Assembly (NCBI GenBank): GCA_029883975.1
Contig: JAOUIL010000011.1
Location: 1 to 57,955 of the forward strand
DNA from: Betaproteobacteria bacterium
Lineage (GTDB): Bacteria; Pseudomonadota; Gammaproteobacteria; Burkholderiales; SG8-39
DNA: 57,955 bases
Direction: 5' to 3'
The position numbers were made by a program, and so were the translations under genes. Within the stretch, counting starts at the first letter, position 1, and every line of letters starts with the position of its first letter. Positions 1-12,610 of the stretch are shown here, one piece after another. The notes under the pieces are model-generated. The model had not been told where the DNA came from and ran no database searches. It saw nothing but the letters and a program-made list of their open reading frames with translations.

Positions 1-2978
<2,978 letters not shown>

Positions 2979-2982
<4 letters not shown>

Positions 2983-3506
2983 AGCTTCTTCACCGCGCGC
3001 ATGAGGGTGGACTCTACCGGATCGGCCGACGCCTCGAAGCCGAGCGCGCGCACGAATTTCAGCATGTCGTGGTTGTCGCGCAGCACCAGCCCCTCCATGG
3101 TGTCGAAGCGCTGCGCGCGCGCCGCGCGGATCAGCGCCTCCATCAGCAGCCCGGCGATGCCCGAGCCGTGCCAGTCGTCGGCGATCACCACGCCGAACTC
3201 GCAGCTGCGGCCGTCCGGGTTGGCGACGTAGCGCGCCTCGCCCACCAGCGTCGGCCTGCCCTCGACCTCGGCCTCGCACACGAAGGCCATGTGCTTCTGG
3301 TAGTCGATGTGCGTGAAGAAGTGGACCATCTTGTCCGAGAGCGCCTTGACGAACTTCATGAAGCGCATCTGCCGCGACTCCTCCGACAAGTGGTCGAAGA
3401 AGTCGCGCGTCGGCATCTCGTCCTCGGCGCGGATCGGGCGGATGGTGACGCTGCGGCCGTCGGCGAGCGTGCGCCTGCGCGCCAGGTGCAGCGGATACTC
3501 GGCCAT
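2979..3506 (-). CDS. GNAT-family N-acetyltransferase
   Basis: The 175-aa protein has a single GNAT fold. It contains the RPIRAEDE start of the domain, the [18 protein letters not shown] acetyl-CoA-binding loop (variant of the Q/RxxGxG/A motif) and the [10 protein letters not shown]-terminal motif. The IRPIRAEDE...[15 protein letters not shown] pattern resembles the stand-alone acetyltransferase domains related to bacterial protein lysine acetyltransferases. The substrate is not shown. The ATG at 3506 has no Shine-Dalgarno sequence. It lies 39.5 bp from the centre of the FNR-type box at 3539-3552, with a GACAAT -10-like hexamer at 3512-3517, so a leaderless transcript is likely. The gene overlaps the ABC ATPase gene downstream. 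Confidence 0.85.
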
Positions 3507-3538
3507 GGGACATTGTCGCGAGGCGGGCCGGGGTCCGC

Positions 3539-3552
3539 TTGACGAAGGTCAA
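3539..3552. promoter_or_regulatory. FNR/DNR-type box, shared by divergent genes
   Basis: The site is TTGACGAAGGTCAA, a perfect 5-bp inverted repeat around 4 nt. It lies between the divergent acetyltransferase (ATG 3506) and transporter (ATG 3591). A -10-like hexamer sits about 21-22 nt away on both sides: GACAAT at 3512-3517 (minus) and GACCAT at 3575-3580 (plus). This is class II activator geometry in both directions. Confidence 0.75.
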
Positions 3553-3590
3553 AGGCCGCCGACGCGCCCGGCGCGACCATCCGGCGCACC

Positions 3591-4955
3591 ATGGGCGCGC
3601 AGGGCGAGAGCTGGTCGGGACGCGCGGGCTTCATCCTCGCCGCGATCGGCGGCGCGGTGGGCCTGGGCAGCATCTGGAAGTTCCCGTACGAAGTGGGCGC
3701 CAACGGCGGCGGCGCCTTCGTGCTGTGCTACCTCCTCGGGCTCGCGCTGGTGGTGACGCCGCTCATGTTCGCCGAGTTCGCGCTCGGCCGGCGCGGCGCG
3801 GCCGACGCCGCCACCAGCCTCGAGCGCGCCGCCGTGGCGCACGGCGCGAGCCGGCGCTGGTCCGCGCTCGGCACGTTCGGCATCGTCACGGGGCTGCTGA
3901 TCCTTTCCTTCTACTCGGTCATCGGCGGCTGGACCCTCGCCTACGTGGTGGACACGGCGCGCGCCGGCCTGCCGGGCGCCGATCCGGCAGCGGTGCAGGC
4001 GCGCTTCGACGCGCTGCTCGCCGCGCCGCTCGCCATGACGGGCTACCACGCGCTGTTTCTCGCGCTCACCGCCGCCGTGGTGTGGCGCGGCGTGCGCGGC
4101 GGGATCGAGGCCGCGTGCAAGGTGCTGATGCCGATCCTTGCCGTGCTGATGGCGGCGCTCGCGGCGTACGGCGCGCTCGAGGGCAACCTGGCGGCAACGC
4201 TCGAGTTCCTGTTTCGCTTCGAGCCGGCGGCGCTGACGCCGCGCGTGGCGCTCGAGGCGCTCGGCCTTGGCTTCTTCTCCATCGGCGTGGGCATCGGCCT
4301 GATGATCACCTACGCGGCGTACGCCGGGCGCGAGATCGACCTGCGCCAGGCGGCGATCGTGTCGGTGGCCGCGGACACGGCCATCTCGTTTCTCGCCGGC
4401 TTCGCCGTGTTTCCGCTCGTCTTCGCGCACGGCCTCGACCCGGCGGGCGGCGCGGGGCTGGTGTTCGTCACGCTGCCGATCGCGTTCGCGCGCATGCCGT
4501 TCGGCGCGCCCGCCGCGCTCGGCTTCTTCGTGCTGCTGTTCGTCGCCGCGTTCGCTTCCGCCATCTCGCTGCTCGAGCTGGCGGTGGCCCTGCTCGTGCG
4601 CCGCTTCGGCTGGCGTCGCCCGGCGGCAACGGCGGCGCTCGCCGCCGGGTGCTTCGCGCTCGGCATCGTCACGGTGCTGTCGTTCAACCTCTGGTCGGGG
4701 TGGCACCCACTCGGCGCGCTGCCGGCGTTCGCCACGGCGACCGCCTTCGACCTGCTCGACCACCTGACCTCGAACCTGATGCTGCCGCTCGGCGGCTTCC
4801 TGCTCGCCGTGTTCGCCGGCTGGGTGCTGCCGGCGTCGCTGCTCGCCGGGGAACTGCAGCTGGGGCCCGCGAGCGCGGCGCGGCTGCGCTGGGTGCTGCG
4901 CTACGCGGTGCCGGCGGGCATCGCCGCCGTGGCGCTCGCGCCGCTGCTCGCGTAG
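3591..4955 (+). CDS. Neurotransmitter:sodium symporter (SNF) family transporter
   Basis: The 454-aa protein is almost entirely membrane helices (about 11-12). The N-terminus carries the family signature: a glycine-rich TM1 ([27 protein letters not shown]) with the unwound Gly/Asn region that binds Na+ and substrate in LeuT-type carriers. TM6 is [19 protein letters not shown]. The substrate is likely an amino acid or similar small organic solute, but it is not determined by these motifs. The ATG follows an FNR-type box by 45.5 bp from its centre, so the predicted leader is only a few nt. Downstream is another FNR-boxed gene. Confidence 0.88.
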   Translation: MGAQGESWSGRAGFILAAIGGAVGLGSIWKFPYEVGANGGGAFVLCYLLGLALVVTPLMFAEFALGRRGAADAATSLERAAVAHGASRRWSALGTFGIVTGLLILSFYSVIGGWTLAYVVDTARAGLPGADPAAVQARFDALLAAPLAMTGYHALFLALTAAVVWRGVRGGIEAACKVLMPILAVLMAALAAYGALEGNLAATLEFLFRFEPAALTPRVALEALGLGFFSIGVGIGLMITYAAYAGREIDLRQAAIVSVAADTAISFLAGFAVFPLVFAHGLDPAGGAGLVFVTLPIAFARMPFGAPAALGFFVLLFVAAFASAISLLELAVALLVRRFGWRRPAATAALAAGCFALGIVTVLSFNLWSGWHPLGALPAFATATAFDLLDHLTSNLMLPLGGFLLAVFAGWVLPASLLAGELQLGPASAARLRWVLRYAVPAGIAAVALAPLLA

Positions 4956-4959
4956 GCGA

Positions 4960-4973
4960 TTGACGTAGATCAA
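4960..4973. promoter_or_regulatory. FNR/DNR-type box upstream of the Cys-repeat gene
   Basis: The site is TTGACGTAGATCAA, immediately after the stop of the transporter gene. A -10-like AAGAAT lies at 4996-5001, giving a leader of about 26 nt that carries a good Shine-Dalgarno (GGGAGG) before the ATG at 5034. Unlike several other boxes in the window, this one predicts a conventional leader. Confidence 0.7.
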
Positions 4974-5033
4974 GCACCGCGCCGGGGCGCGCATGAAGAA
5001 TGGGGCCCTTACCCACCGAGGGAGGTCCAGGCC

Positions 5034-5444
5034 ATGCGCAAGACGATCGCAGGTTCGATGCTTTTTGGCGCGCTGCTCTTCGCGGGCAGCGCCGGCGCGG
5101 CGGATAGCGTTGCCGACAACCTGAAGAAGGCCTGCAACAAGGAGCTGAGCACGTTCTGCAAGGGCGTGGTGCCGGGGGAAGGGCGCGTGCTCGCCTGCCT
5201 GTACGCGTTCGAGAACAAGGTGTCCGACCAGTGCGCCTACGCGGTGTATGACGCTGCCCTCGCGCTCGAGAAGGCGATCGCGGACCTGAAATACGCCGCC
5301 AACCAATGCTCGGCCGATCTGCAGAAGTACTGCGCCAACGTCAAGCCGGGCCAGGGCCGCGGGCTCGCCTGCCTGCAGAAGAACGACAAGGGCGTGAGCC
5401 AGCAGTGCAAGGACGCGCTGAAGCAGACCGGCATGAGAAAGTGA
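5034..5444 (+). CDS. Secreted Cys-repeat protein (GLG1-like repeats)
   Basis: The 136-aa product has a clear signal peptide (MRKTIAGSMLFGALLFAGSAGAA). Two copies of a cysteine-rich repeat of roughly 50-55 residues follow, each with the core C-x3-[L]xx[FY]C...PG[EQ]GR[VG]LACL...C. The first copy covers roughly residues 34-80 and the second 88-130. This resembles the Cys-rich GLG1 repeat seen in small bacterial periplasmic proteins. Function is unknown; the paired cysteines suggest disulfides or metal binding. It has its own FNR-type promoter and a strong ribosome-binding site. Its TGA overlaps the GTG of the outer-membrane gene that follows. Confidence 0.82.
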   Translation: MRKTIAGSMLFGALLFAGSAGAADSVADNLKKACNKELSTFCKGVVPGEGRVLACLYAFENKVSDQCAYAVYDAALALEKAIADLKYAANQCSADLQKYCANVKPGQGRGLACLQKNDKGVSQQCKDALKQTGMRK

Positions 5445-6211
5445 GGCTCGCAACACCTGCAGCGGCAGTTGCGCTGGCCGCACTGGCGGGGACGGCGCAG
5501 GCCGCCCCGCCAGAGGATTGGCGTTTCGAGCTCACGCCGTACCTGTTCGGTGCGTCGCTCACCGGCACGACCGGCACGAGCAACGTGCGCGCGAACGTCG
5601 ACATGAGCTTCGACGACATCCTCGACCACCTCGACAGCGGCTTCATGGCGATGTTCGAGGCGCGCAAGGGCAAGTGGGGGTTCGGCGTCGATGGCGTGTA
5701 TTTCAAGCTGAAGGACGAGCGCACCCGCACCTGGCAGGGGCCGGGCGGCATCGGCACCGCCACCGGCGAGCTGCAGGCGACGATGACGCAGCAGGTCTAT
5801 CAGCTCTTCGCGAACTATCGCGTGTCCGACGGCCCGAGCAGCCTGGACGTGGTCGGCGGGACGCGCTACACGAAGCTCGATGCGGACCTCGAGCTGGTGA
5901 CCACCAGCGGCGGGCTGCTGCCGGGCAACACGCGCAGGCTGAGCGGCGGCAAGGAATGGTGGGACGCGGTGGTCGGCGTGCGCGCGACCATGCCGCTCGC
6001 CGAGCGCTGGACGCTGGTCAGCTACGCCGACATCGGCACCGGGGGCTCGGACATCACCTATCAGGGCATTCTCGGCGTCGCCTGGCAGGCCTCGAAGACG
6101 TTCGCGGTCAAAGGCGGCTACCGCTATTTCTACCAGGACTACGACGATAACGGCTTCGTCTGGGACATGGCGGCGCACGGTTTCTACCTCGGGCTGGGTA
6201 TCGGCTTCTGA
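5441..6211 (+). CDS. Predicted outer-membrane beta-barrel protein, unknown function
   Basis: The 256-aa product starts at GTG 5441 (4-nt overlap with the preceding stop). It begins with a signal peptide ending near AQAAPPEDW. The mature part has alternating amphipathic strands with aromatic belts, e.g. WRFELTPYLFGASLTGTTG, FGVDGVYFKL, LFANYRV and GYRYFYQDYDD. It ends in aromatic GIGF, the C-terminal Phe typical of Omp85-assembled barrels. It resembles small porin-like outer membrane proteins of unknown role. Coupling to the Cys-repeat gene and control by the same FNR box suggest an envelope function under low oxygen; this is inference. Confidence 0.75.
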   Translation: MRLATPAAAVALAALAGTAQAAPPEDWRFELTPYLFGASLTGTTGTSNVRANVDMSFDDILDHLDSGFMAMFEARKGKWGFGVDGVYFKLKDERTRTWQGPGGIGTATGELQATMTQQVYQLFANYRVSDGPSSLDVVGGTRYTKLDADLELVTTSGGLLPGNTRRLSGGKEWWDAVVGVRATMPLAERWTLVSYADIGTGGSDITYQGILGVAWQASKTFAVKGGYRYFYQDYDDNGFVWDMAAHGFYLGLGIGF

Positions 6212-6215
6212 AGGC

Positions 6216-6229
6216 TTGACGTACGTCAA
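6216..6229. promoter_or_regulatory. FNR/DNR-type box for the acyl-CoA synthetase/PDH operon
   Basis: The site is TTGACGTACGTCAA, a perfect 14-bp palindrome. A -10-like CAGCAT is at 6251-6256. The centre is 40.5 bp from the GTG at 6263, so the predicted +1 coincides with the start codon (leaderless). Confidence 0.78.
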
Positions 6230-6262
6230 GCCGGCGCGAGGAGGTTCGGCCAGCATGGGGCC

Positions 6263-7975
6263 GTGGACCGTCCGCCGATCATCGCCAAGACGCCCGCGCT
6301 GCTGCGCGTGCCGCCCAATGCGCCGCTGTCTTTCGAGGAGTCGCGCCGCGCGCTCGCCGGCCTGCCCGGCGGCGGGCTGAACATCGCGCACGAGGCGGTC
6401 GACCGCCACGCGGCGGGGCCGCGCGCCACGCGTGTCGCCATCCGCTGGCGCGGCGCGCAAGGGGCGCGCCGCGACGTCACCTACCGCGAGCTCGGCGCGC
6501 TGTCCAATCGCTTCGCCAACGTCTACCGCTCGCTCGGGGTCGGGAAGGGCGACGTGGTGTTCGTGCTCTGCGGCCGGATCCCCGAGCTGTACGCCGCGGT
6601 GCTCGGCGGCCTGAAGTGCGGCGCGGCGGTCTCGCCGCTGTTCGCCGCGTTCGGCCCGGAGCCGCTGAAGACGCGCATCAACCTCGGGCACGGCAAGGTG
6701 CTGGTCACGACCGAGGCGCTGTACGAGCGCAAGGTGAGCAAGGTCGCCGGCGAGATGCCGACGCTCGCGCACGTGCTGAAGGTGGACGCGGCGGCGGACC
6801 GCGCGAAGCTGGACGCCGCCTCCGATCGCTTCGCGATCGAAAGAACCACCGCCGACGACGTCTCGTTCCTGCACTTCACCAGCGGCACCACCGGCATGCC
6901 CAAGGGCGCGCAGCACGTGCACGGCGCCGCGGTCATGCACTACGCGACCGGCAAGGTGGCGCTCGACCTGCACGACGAGGACGTCTTCTGGTGCACCGCC
7001 GATCCGGGCTGGATCACGGGCACCTCCTACGGCATCGTCGCGCCGCTGCTGCACGGCGTGACCAGCGTCGTGGACGAGGCCGAGTTCGACGCCGAGCGCT
7101 GGTACGGCATCCTCGAGGCGGAGCAGGTGAGCGTCTGGTACACCGCGCCCACGGCGATCCGCATGCTGATGAAGGCGGGCGTCGAGCTGGCCAAGCGGCG
7201 CACGTACCCGGCGCTGCGCTTCATCGCCAGCGTCGGCGAGCCGCTCAATCCGGAGGCAGTGTGGTGGGGCATGGACGCCTTCGGCATGCCGATCCATGAC
7301 AACTGGTGGCAGACCGAGACGGGCGGCATCATGATCGCCAACACCGCGGCGATGGACGTGAAGCCCGGCTCGATGGGCAAGCCGTTGCCCGGCATCGAGG
7401 CGGCCATCGCGCGGCGCGGCGAGCATGGCGTGCGGCTCATCGAGCACGCCGAACAGCAGGGCGAGCTCGTGCTGCAAGCGGGCTGGCCGTCGATGTTCCG
7501 CGGCTACCTCGACCAGGAGGAGCGCTACCGCAAGTGCTTCGCCGACGGCTGGTACTTCACCGGCGACCTCGCGAAGCGCGACGCCGACGGCTATTACTGG
7601 TTCGTGGGCCGCGCCGACGACGTGATCAAGTCGGCGGGCCACCTGATCGGGCCGTTCGAGGTGGAGAGCGCGCTGATGGAGCACCCGGCGGTGGCGCAGG
7701 CGGGCGTCATCGGCAAGCCCGACCCGACGCTCGGCGAGATGGTGAAGGCCTTCGTCGAGCTCAAGCCTGGCAACGAGTGGAGCGAGGAGCTGCGGCTCTC
7801 CATCCTCGGCCACGCCCGCAAGCGCCTCGGCGCGGCGGTCGCGCCGAAGGAGATCGCCGTCTCGAAGGCGCTGCCGCGCACGCGCAGCGGCAAGATCATG
7901 CGCCGGCTGCTCAAGGCGCGCGAGCTCGGGCTGCCCGAGGGCGACACCTCGACGCTGGAGGAGAGCGGCGAATGA
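6263..7975 (+). CDS. AMP-forming acetyl-/acyl-CoA synthetase
   Basis: The 570-aa adenylate-forming enzyme activates a carboxylate (acetate or a short acid) to acyl-CoA. It has the P-loop-like motif [10 protein letters not shown] (about residues 206-215), WWQTETGG, the hinge region [25 protein letters not shown] and the C-terminal catalytic lysine in RSGKIMRR. It is shorter than canonical Acs (about 650 aa), mainly at the N-terminus, as in the AcsA/MbtI-like short synthetases. The GTG start at 6263 has no clear Shine-Dalgarno and lies 40.5 bp from a perfect FNR-type box. The stop overlaps the E1alpha ATG by 4 nt. It likely supplies or removes acetyl-CoA alongside the dehydrogenase complex. Confidence 0.9.
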   Translation: MDRPPIIAKTPALLRVPPNAPLSFEESRRALAGLPGGGLNIAHEAVDRHAAGPRATRVAIRWRGAQGARRDVTYRELGALSNRFANVYRSLGVGKGDVVFVLCGRIPELYAAVLGGLKCGAAVSPLFAAFGPEPLKTRINLGHGKVLVTTEALYERKVSKVAGEMPTLAHVLKVDAAADRAKLDAASDRFAIERTTADDVSFLHFTSGTTGMPKGAQHVHGAAVMHYATGKVALDLHDEDVFWCTADPGWITGTSYGIVAPLLHGVTSVVDEAEFDAERWYGILEAEQVSVWYTAPTAIRMLMKAGVELAKRRTYPALRFIASVGEPLNPEAVWWGMDAFGMPIHDNWWQTETGGIMIANTAAMDVKPGSMGKPLPGIEAAIARRGEHGVRLIEHAEQQGELVLQAGWPSMFRGYLDQEERYRKCFADGWYFTGDLAKRDADGYYWFVGRADDVIKSAGHLIGPFEVESALMEHPAVAQAGVIGKPDPTLGEMVKAFVELKPGNEWSEELRLSILGHARKRLGAAVAPKEIAVSKALPRTRSGKIMRRLLKARELGLPEGDTSTLEESGE

Positions 7976-8976
7976 AGGCGAAGGCGCCGCCGCCGCCCGC
8001 GGGCAAGGTCAAGCTGCCGGCGAAGGCGTCGCTCGAGCTCCTGGCCGACATGCTGAGGATCCGGCGCATGGAGGAGAAGTGCGCCGAGCTCTACGGCCAG
8101 GGCAAGATCCGCGGCTTCCTGCACCTGTACATCGGCGAGGAGGCGGTCGCGGCGGGCACGATGCGCGTCCTCGAGCCCGAGGACAACGTGGTGGCCACCT
8201 ATCGCGAGCACGGTCACGCGCTGCTGCGCGGCGTGTCCATGGACGCCATCATGGCCGAGATGTACGGCAAGCAGGAGGGCTGCTCGCGCGGGCGCGGCGG
8301 CTCGATGCACCTGTTCGACGCGAAGACGCGCTTCTACGGGGGCAATGCCATCGTCGGCGGCGGCCTGCCGCTCGCCGCCGGCCTCGCGCTCGCCGCGAAG
8401 CTGCAGAAGGAAAAGCGCGTCACCGCGTGCTTCTTCGGCGAGGGCGCGGTGGCGGAAGGCGCGTTCCACGAGTCGATGAACCTCGCGGCGCTCTGGGGCC
8501 TGCCGGTGGCGTACTTCTGCGAGAACAACCTCTACGCCATGGGCACGGCGCTCGAGCGCTCCGAAGCGCAGACCGACCTGTGCGCCAAGGCCGCCTCGTA
8601 CGGCATGGCGACGCTCAAGGTGGACGGCATGGACGTCGTCGCGGTGCACGAGGCCGCGCGCAAGGCGCGCGAGCACGCGGCAAAGAAGGGCCCGATCTTC
8701 GTGGAGTTCCAGACCTACCGCTTCCGCGCGCACTCGATGTTCGATCCCGAGCTGTACAGGGAGAAAAGCGAAGTGGAGGAATGGAAGAAGCGCGGTCCGA
8801 TCCACACGTTTTCGGCGCGCCTCAAGGCGCAGAAGCAGCTGACGGAAGAGCGGTTTCTCGAGCTCGACGCGGCGGCGCAGGCCGAGGTGGAGAAGGCGGT
8901 CGCCTTCGCGGAACGCGGCACCTGGGAGCCGGTGGAACACCTGACGAAGGACGTCTACACGGAGGTATCGCCATGA
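7972..8976 (+). CDS. pdhA: Pyruvate/2-oxoacid dehydrogenase E1 component, alpha subunit
   Basis: The 334-aa thiamine-diphosphate-dependent subunit decarboxylates pyruvate, or possibly acetoin or another 2-oxoacid. Visible features are the substrate-channel motif [11 protein letters not shown], the phosphorylation-loop-like [11 protein letters not shown] and the ThDP motif starting [15 protein letters not shown] and ending ENNLYAMGT. The N-terminus carries a short Ala/Pro/Lys-rich extension ([17 protein letters not shown]). ATGA overlap with the upstream synthetase and with the downstream gene indicates coupling. The partner E1beta gene is separated from it by the FBP aldolase/phosphatase gene, which is unusual. 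Acetoin dehydrogenase E1 is an alternative reading. Confidence 0.9.
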   Translation: MKAKAPPPPAGKVKLPAKASLELLADMLRIRRMEEKCAELYGQGKIRGFLHLYIGEEAVAAGTMRVLEPEDNVVATYREHGHALLRGVSMDAIMAEMYGKQEGCSRGRGGSMHLFDAKTRFYGGNAIVGGGLPLAAGLALAAKLQKEKRVTACFFGEGAVAEGAFHESMNLAALWGLPVAYFCENNLYAMGTALERSEAQTDLCAKAASYGMATLKVDGMDVVAVHEAARKAREHAAKKGPIFVEFQTYRFRAHSMFDPELYREKSEVEEWKKRGPIHTFSARLKAQKQLTEERFLELDAAAQAEVEKAVAFAERGTWEPVEHLTKDVYTEVSP

Positions 8977-10094
8977 AACTCACGCTTTCCGTCATCAAGG
9001 CCGACATCGGCTCGATCGGCGGCCACATCGCGCCCTCGCGCGCGCTGCTCGAGAAGGTCAGGGCGCTCGTCGCCGAGCGCGCCAAGGGGCTGCTCCTGGA
9101 TCACTACATTTCCTACACCGGCGACGACATCGCGATCCTCATGACGCACGCGCGTGGCACCGGCAGCGCCGAGGTCCACCGCCTCGCCTGGGACGCGTTT
9201 CTCGCCGGCACCGCGGTGGCGCGCGAGCAGGGGCTGTACGGCGCGGGGCAGGACCTGCTGAAGGACGCCTTCGCCGGCAACGTGACCGGCATGGGCCCGG
9301 CGGTCGCCGAGATGACGATCGAGGAGCGGCCGAACGAGCCGTTCCTGTTCTTCGCCGCGGACAAGACTGACCCCGGCGCCTACAACCTGCCGCTTTACCT
9401 CGCCTTCGCCGATCCGATGACCACGCCCGGGCTGATCCTGTCGCCGAAGATGGCGAAGGGCTTCCGCTTCGTCGTCATGGACGTCAACTGCACCGAGGGC
9501 GACCGCGTGATCGAGCTGAGTGCGCCCGAGGAGCTCTACGACCTCGCCGCGCTGCTGCGCGACCCCGAGCGCTACGTGGTCGAGTCGGTGTGGTCGCGCG
9601 CCACCGGCGAGCAGGCGGCCGCGGTCGCCACCTCGCGCCTGCACAACATCGCCGGCAAGTACACCGGCAAGGACGACCCGGTGATGCTCGTGCGCACGCA
9701 GATGAACTTCCCGGCCACCGGCGAGATCCTCGCGCCCTACGCCACGGCGCATTTCGTCGCGGGCGGCATGCGCGGCTCGCACAACATGCCGCTCATGCCC
9801 GTGGCGCTCGACACCGGCACGAGCTACTTCGACGGCCCGCCGCTCGTGTCCTGCGCGGCGTTCGCGGTGCACGGCGGGCGCCTCACCGAGGCGCTCGACT
9901 GCTTCGCGCACCCGTTCTGGGACAGCGTGCGCGACCGCGCCGCCGAGAAGGGCATGGAAATGCGCCGCCAGGGCTTCTTCGGCGCCGCGATGCTGCCGAT
10001 GGGCGAGCTCGAGTACACCGGCATCACCGAGAAGCTGAAGTCGCTCGACGGGCGCTTCCACATGCGCAAGGAAGCGGAGCGCGCCGCGGCGTGA
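8973..10094 (+). CDS. Archaeal-type fructose-1,6-bisphosphate aldolase/phosphatase
   Basis: The 373-aa protein matches the bifunctional FBP aldolase/phosphatase (class V FBPase). In gluconeogenesis this enzyme condenses triose phosphates and dephosphorylates the product to fructose 6-phosphate. Diagnostic are the N-terminus [18 protein letters not shown] with metal-binding Asp/His, the DDIAILMTH segment, and the Y230-x-x-K233-DD element, which matches the Tyr/Lys Schiff-base pair of the archaeal enzymes. Length matches the family (about 370-390 aa). The family is typical of archaea and some deep-branching or thermophilic bacteria. It sits between E1alpha and E1beta with 4-nt overlaps on both sides, so it is an integral member of the operon. 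Confidence 0.92.
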   Translation: MKLTLSVIKADIGSIGGHIAPSRALLEKVRALVAERAKGLLLDHYISYTGDDIAILMTHARGTGSAEVHRLAWDAFLAGTAVAREQGLYGAGQDLLKDAFAGNVTGMGPAVAEMTIEERPNEPFLFFAADKTDPGAYNLPLYLAFADPMTTPGLILSPKMAKGFRFVVMDVNCTEGDRVIELSAPEELYDLAALLRDPERYVVESVWSRATGEQAAAVATSRLHNIAGKYTGKDDPVMLVRTQMNFPATGEILAPYATAHFVAGGMRGSHNMPLMPVALDTGTSYFDGPPLVSCAAFAVHGGRLTEALDCFAHPFWDSVRDRAAEKGMEMRRQGFFGAAMLPMGELEYTGITEKLKSLDGRFHMRKEAERAAA

Positions 10095-11044
10095 GCGCGA
10101 TCACGTATCGCGAGGCGCTGCGCCAGGCCCTGGACGAAGCGCTCGAGAAGGACGAGCGCGTCTTCCTCATGGGCGAGGACGTCGGCAAGTACGGCGGCAC
10201 CTACGCCGTGAGCAAAGGCCTGATGGAGAAATTCGGCCCCGAGCGCGTGCGCGACACGCCGCTCTCGGAGCTCGGCTTCACCGGCGCGGGCATCGGCGCG
10301 GCGCTCGGCGGCATGCGTCCGATCGTCGAGGTGATGACGGTGAACTTCAGCCTGCTCGCGCTCGACCAGATCGTCAACACCGCGGCGCTGCTGCGGCACA
10401 TGTCGGGCGGGCAGTTCAGCGTGCCGCTCGTCGTGCGCATGGCGACCGGCGCCGGACGCCAGCTCGCCGCGCAGCACTCGCACAGCTTCGAGGGCTGGTA
10501 CGCGCACATCCCGGGCATCAGGATCGTCGCGCCCGCCACCGTCGAGGACGCGCGCGGCATGCTCGGCGCGGCGCTCGCCGATTGCGATCCGGTGCTCGTC
10601 TTCGAGTACCCGGCGCTGTTCGAGACCAAGGGCGAGGCATCCGGGGAGAGGGTGGACATCGCTTCGTCGAAGGTGCGCCGGGAGGGAAGCAAGGTGACGC
10701 TGGTGACTTACGGCGGTTGCCTGCCCAAGGCGCTCAAGGCCGCGGAGGAGGTGGACGGCGAGGTGATCGACCTGCGCGTGCTGCGGCCCCTGGACATGGC
10801 GCCGATCGTCGAATCCGTGAAGAAGACGCGGCGCGCCGTCGTGGTGGACGAGGGCTGGCGCAGCGGCGGGCTCGCCGCCGAGGTGATGGCGCGGCTGATG
10901 GAAGAGGCCTTCTACGAGCTCGACGCGCCGGTGGCGCGCGTGTGCAGCGAGGAGGTGCCGGTGCCGTACGCGAAGCACCTCGAGGAGGCGACGTTGCCGC
11001 AGGTCGAGGAGATCGTCGCCGCGGCGAAGGGGCTCTTCGGATGA
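10091..11044 (+). CDS. pdhB: Pyruvate/2-oxoacid dehydrogenase E1 component, beta subunit
   Basis: The 317-aa transketolase-like beta subunit completes the E1 heterotetramer. It has [20 protein letters not shown], the ThDP-contacting Glu region [22 protein letters not shown], the [15 protein letters not shown] segment and the C-terminal domain [12 protein letters not shown]...[12 protein letters not shown] start at 10091 overlaps the preceding stop. Its own stop overlaps the next ATG. No dihydrolipoamide dehydrogenase (E3) gene is present in the window, so E3 must come from elsewhere. Confidence 0.92.
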   Translation: MSAITYREALRQALDEALEKDERVFLMGEDVGKYGGTYAVSKGLMEKFGPERVRDTPLSELGFTGAGIGAALGGMRPIVEVMTVNFSLLALDQIVNTAALLRHMSGGQFSVPLVVRMATGAGRQLAAQHSHSFEGWYAHIPGIRIVAPATVEDARGMLGAALADCDPVLVFEYPALFETKGEASGERVDIASSKVRREGSKVTLVTYGGCLPKALKAAEEVDGEVIDLRVLRPLDMAPIVESVKKTRRAVVVDEGWRSGGLAAEVMARLMEEAFYELDAPVARVCSEEVPVPYAKHLEEATLPQVEEIVAAAKGLFG

Positions 11045-12564
11045 GCGACGCGATTGTCATCGGCTCGGGTATCGGCGGGCTCGCCTGCGCAGCCGCGCTC
11101 GCCAAGTGCGGCCGCAAGGTGCTGGTGCTCGAGCAGCACTTCCTCGCCGGGGGCCTGACGCAGACCTTCACGCGCGAGGGCTATACCTGGGACGTGGGCC
11201 TGCACTACCTGGGCGACCTCGGGCCGCAGGGCAAGGCGCTGCTCGACTGGTTGTCCGATGGCGGCATCGAGATCGCGCCGACGGATGCCGCGTTCGATAC
11301 GGTGCATTTTCCGGAGGGCTTCGAATTTTCGTACGTTAGTCCACCCGCGGCGGCGCGCGACGCGCTGAAGAAGAGGTTTCCCGGCTCGGCGGGCGAGATC
11401 GATGCCTTCTTCACTGCGCTGGAGCATGCCGGGCGGGCCGCGATGGCGATGTTCCAGGCGCGCGCGCTGCCGCGGCCGATCGCCGCCCTCGTGCGCTGGT
11501 GGAAGCGGGACGCGTTCAAGCGCTGGGTAGCGCGCACCACCGAGGAGGTGCTGCGCGAGATCGTCAGCGACCCGAGATTGCGCGCCGTGCTCAGCGCCCA
11601 GTGGCCCGACCACGGCGGCAGCCCGAAGCGCGGCAGCTTCGCCATGCACGCTGCGGTCATGCGCCATTTTCTCGCCGGCAGCGGCTACCCGGTCGGCGGC
11701 GCCGCGGTGTTCGCCAAGGCCCTGGTGCCCGTGATCGAGCGCGCGGGCGGCAAGGTCGTGCTGAAGGCGCGCGTAGAGCGCCTGCTGCTGGAACGCGGGC
11801 GCGTCGCGGGCGTGCTGCTCGCCGACGGCACGGAGCATCGCGCCGCGGCGGTCGTGTCCGCCGCCGGCGCGCGCAACACCGTGGAGCAGCTGCTGCCGAC
11901 CGAGCAGCGCGCGGCGCCATGGGCGCGCGACATCCTGTCGATGGAGCTCACGCCGTGCCACGTGGGCCTGTACCTCGGGCTCGCGGGCGACCTGCGGGCC
12001 GCGGGCGCGACGACGGCGAACCACTGGATCTACGGCAGCTGGGACACGAACGCGGCGACCTGGCGCGACCCCGGGCGCAGCGACCCGCCCGGGATGTTCG
12101 TCTCGTTTCCCTCGCTCAAGGATCCGTCGCACGTGCCGGGGCCGGAGCAGCGGCACACCGCGGAGGTGGTGGCCTGGGTCGACTGGGAAACGTTCGCGCC
12201 CTGGCAGGAGTCGAGCCCGGGCCATCGCCCGCCCGACTACGAGCGCTACAAGGCGATGCTCGGCGAGCGGCTGCTCGACTACTTCAAGCGCTGCTTCCCG
12301 CGCCTCGCGCCCCTGGTGCGCTTGTGCGAGGTATCCACGCCGCTCACCATGGTCCACTACACGCGCACCCCGCTCGGCGCGGTCTACAGCCTCGCGCCCA
12401 CGCCTGCGCGCTTCCTGTCGAAGAGCCTCGGTACGCGCACGCCGCTCAAGGGCCTGTACCTCGCCGGGCAGGACGCGATGAGCCCAGGCGTCACAGGCGC
12501 GATGATGGGTGGCGTCATGGCGGCGGGCGCGCTCGCGCCGCAGGTCTTTCGCAGGCTGGGCTGA
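11041..12564 (+). CDS. FAD-dependent oxidoreductase, phytoene desaturase/retinol saturase-like
   Basis: The 507-aa protein has an N-terminal Rossmann FAD motif ([28 protein letters not shown]) and the [23 protein letters not shown] segment of the CrtI/retinol saturase branch. A second FAD contact lies at the C-terminus ([20 protein letters not shown]). Members desaturate or saturate isoprenoids or other lipids; the substrate here is unknown. It is the last gene of the chain beginning with the acyl-CoA synthetase, overlapping E1beta by 4 nt. No carotenoid biosynthesis genes are near, so a carotenoid role is not supported by context. Confidence 0.82.
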   Translation: MSDAIVIGSGIGGLACAAALAKCGRKVLVLEQHFLAGGLTQTFTREGYTWDVGLHYLGDLGPQGKALLDWLSDGGIEIAPTDAAFDTVHFPEGFEFSYVSPPAAARDALKKRFPGSAGEIDAFFTALEHAGRAAMAMFQARALPRPIAALVRWWKRDAFKRWVARTTEEVLREIVSDPRLRAVLSAQWPDHGGSPKRGSFAMHAAVMRHFLAGSGYPVGGAAVFAKALVPVIERAGGKVVLKARVERLLLERGRVAGVLLADGTEHRAAAVVSAAGARNTVEQLLPTEQRAAPWARDILSMELTPCHVGLYLGLAGDLRAAGATTANHWIYGSWDTNAATWRDPGRSDPPGMFVSFPSLKDPSHVPGPEQRHTAEVVAWVDWETFAPWQESSPGHRPPDYERYKAMLGERLLDYFKRCFPRLAPLVRLCEVSTPLTMVHYTRTPLGAVYSLAPTPARFLSKSLGTRTPLKGLYLAGQDAMSPGVTGAMMGGVMAAGALAPQVFRRLG

Positions 12565-12610
12565 TGCGCGAACGCCAGAAGCGAACGCTGGCTGCCTGAT
12601 CGCGTAACCG

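Noticed and set aside
3549-5483. A 644-codon minus-strand open frame.
   Set aside because: Low-complexity Arg/His/Ala composition with no motifs. It is antisense to the SNF transporter and Cys-repeat genes. The same applies to the other long antisense frames, e.g. 5237-7813, 15046-16938, 18068-21187 and 56087-57925.
12565-12610. A terminator between the oxidoreductase and exchanger genes.
   Set aside because: Only weak short inverted repeats and no T-tract; the exchanger gene may be read through from upstream.
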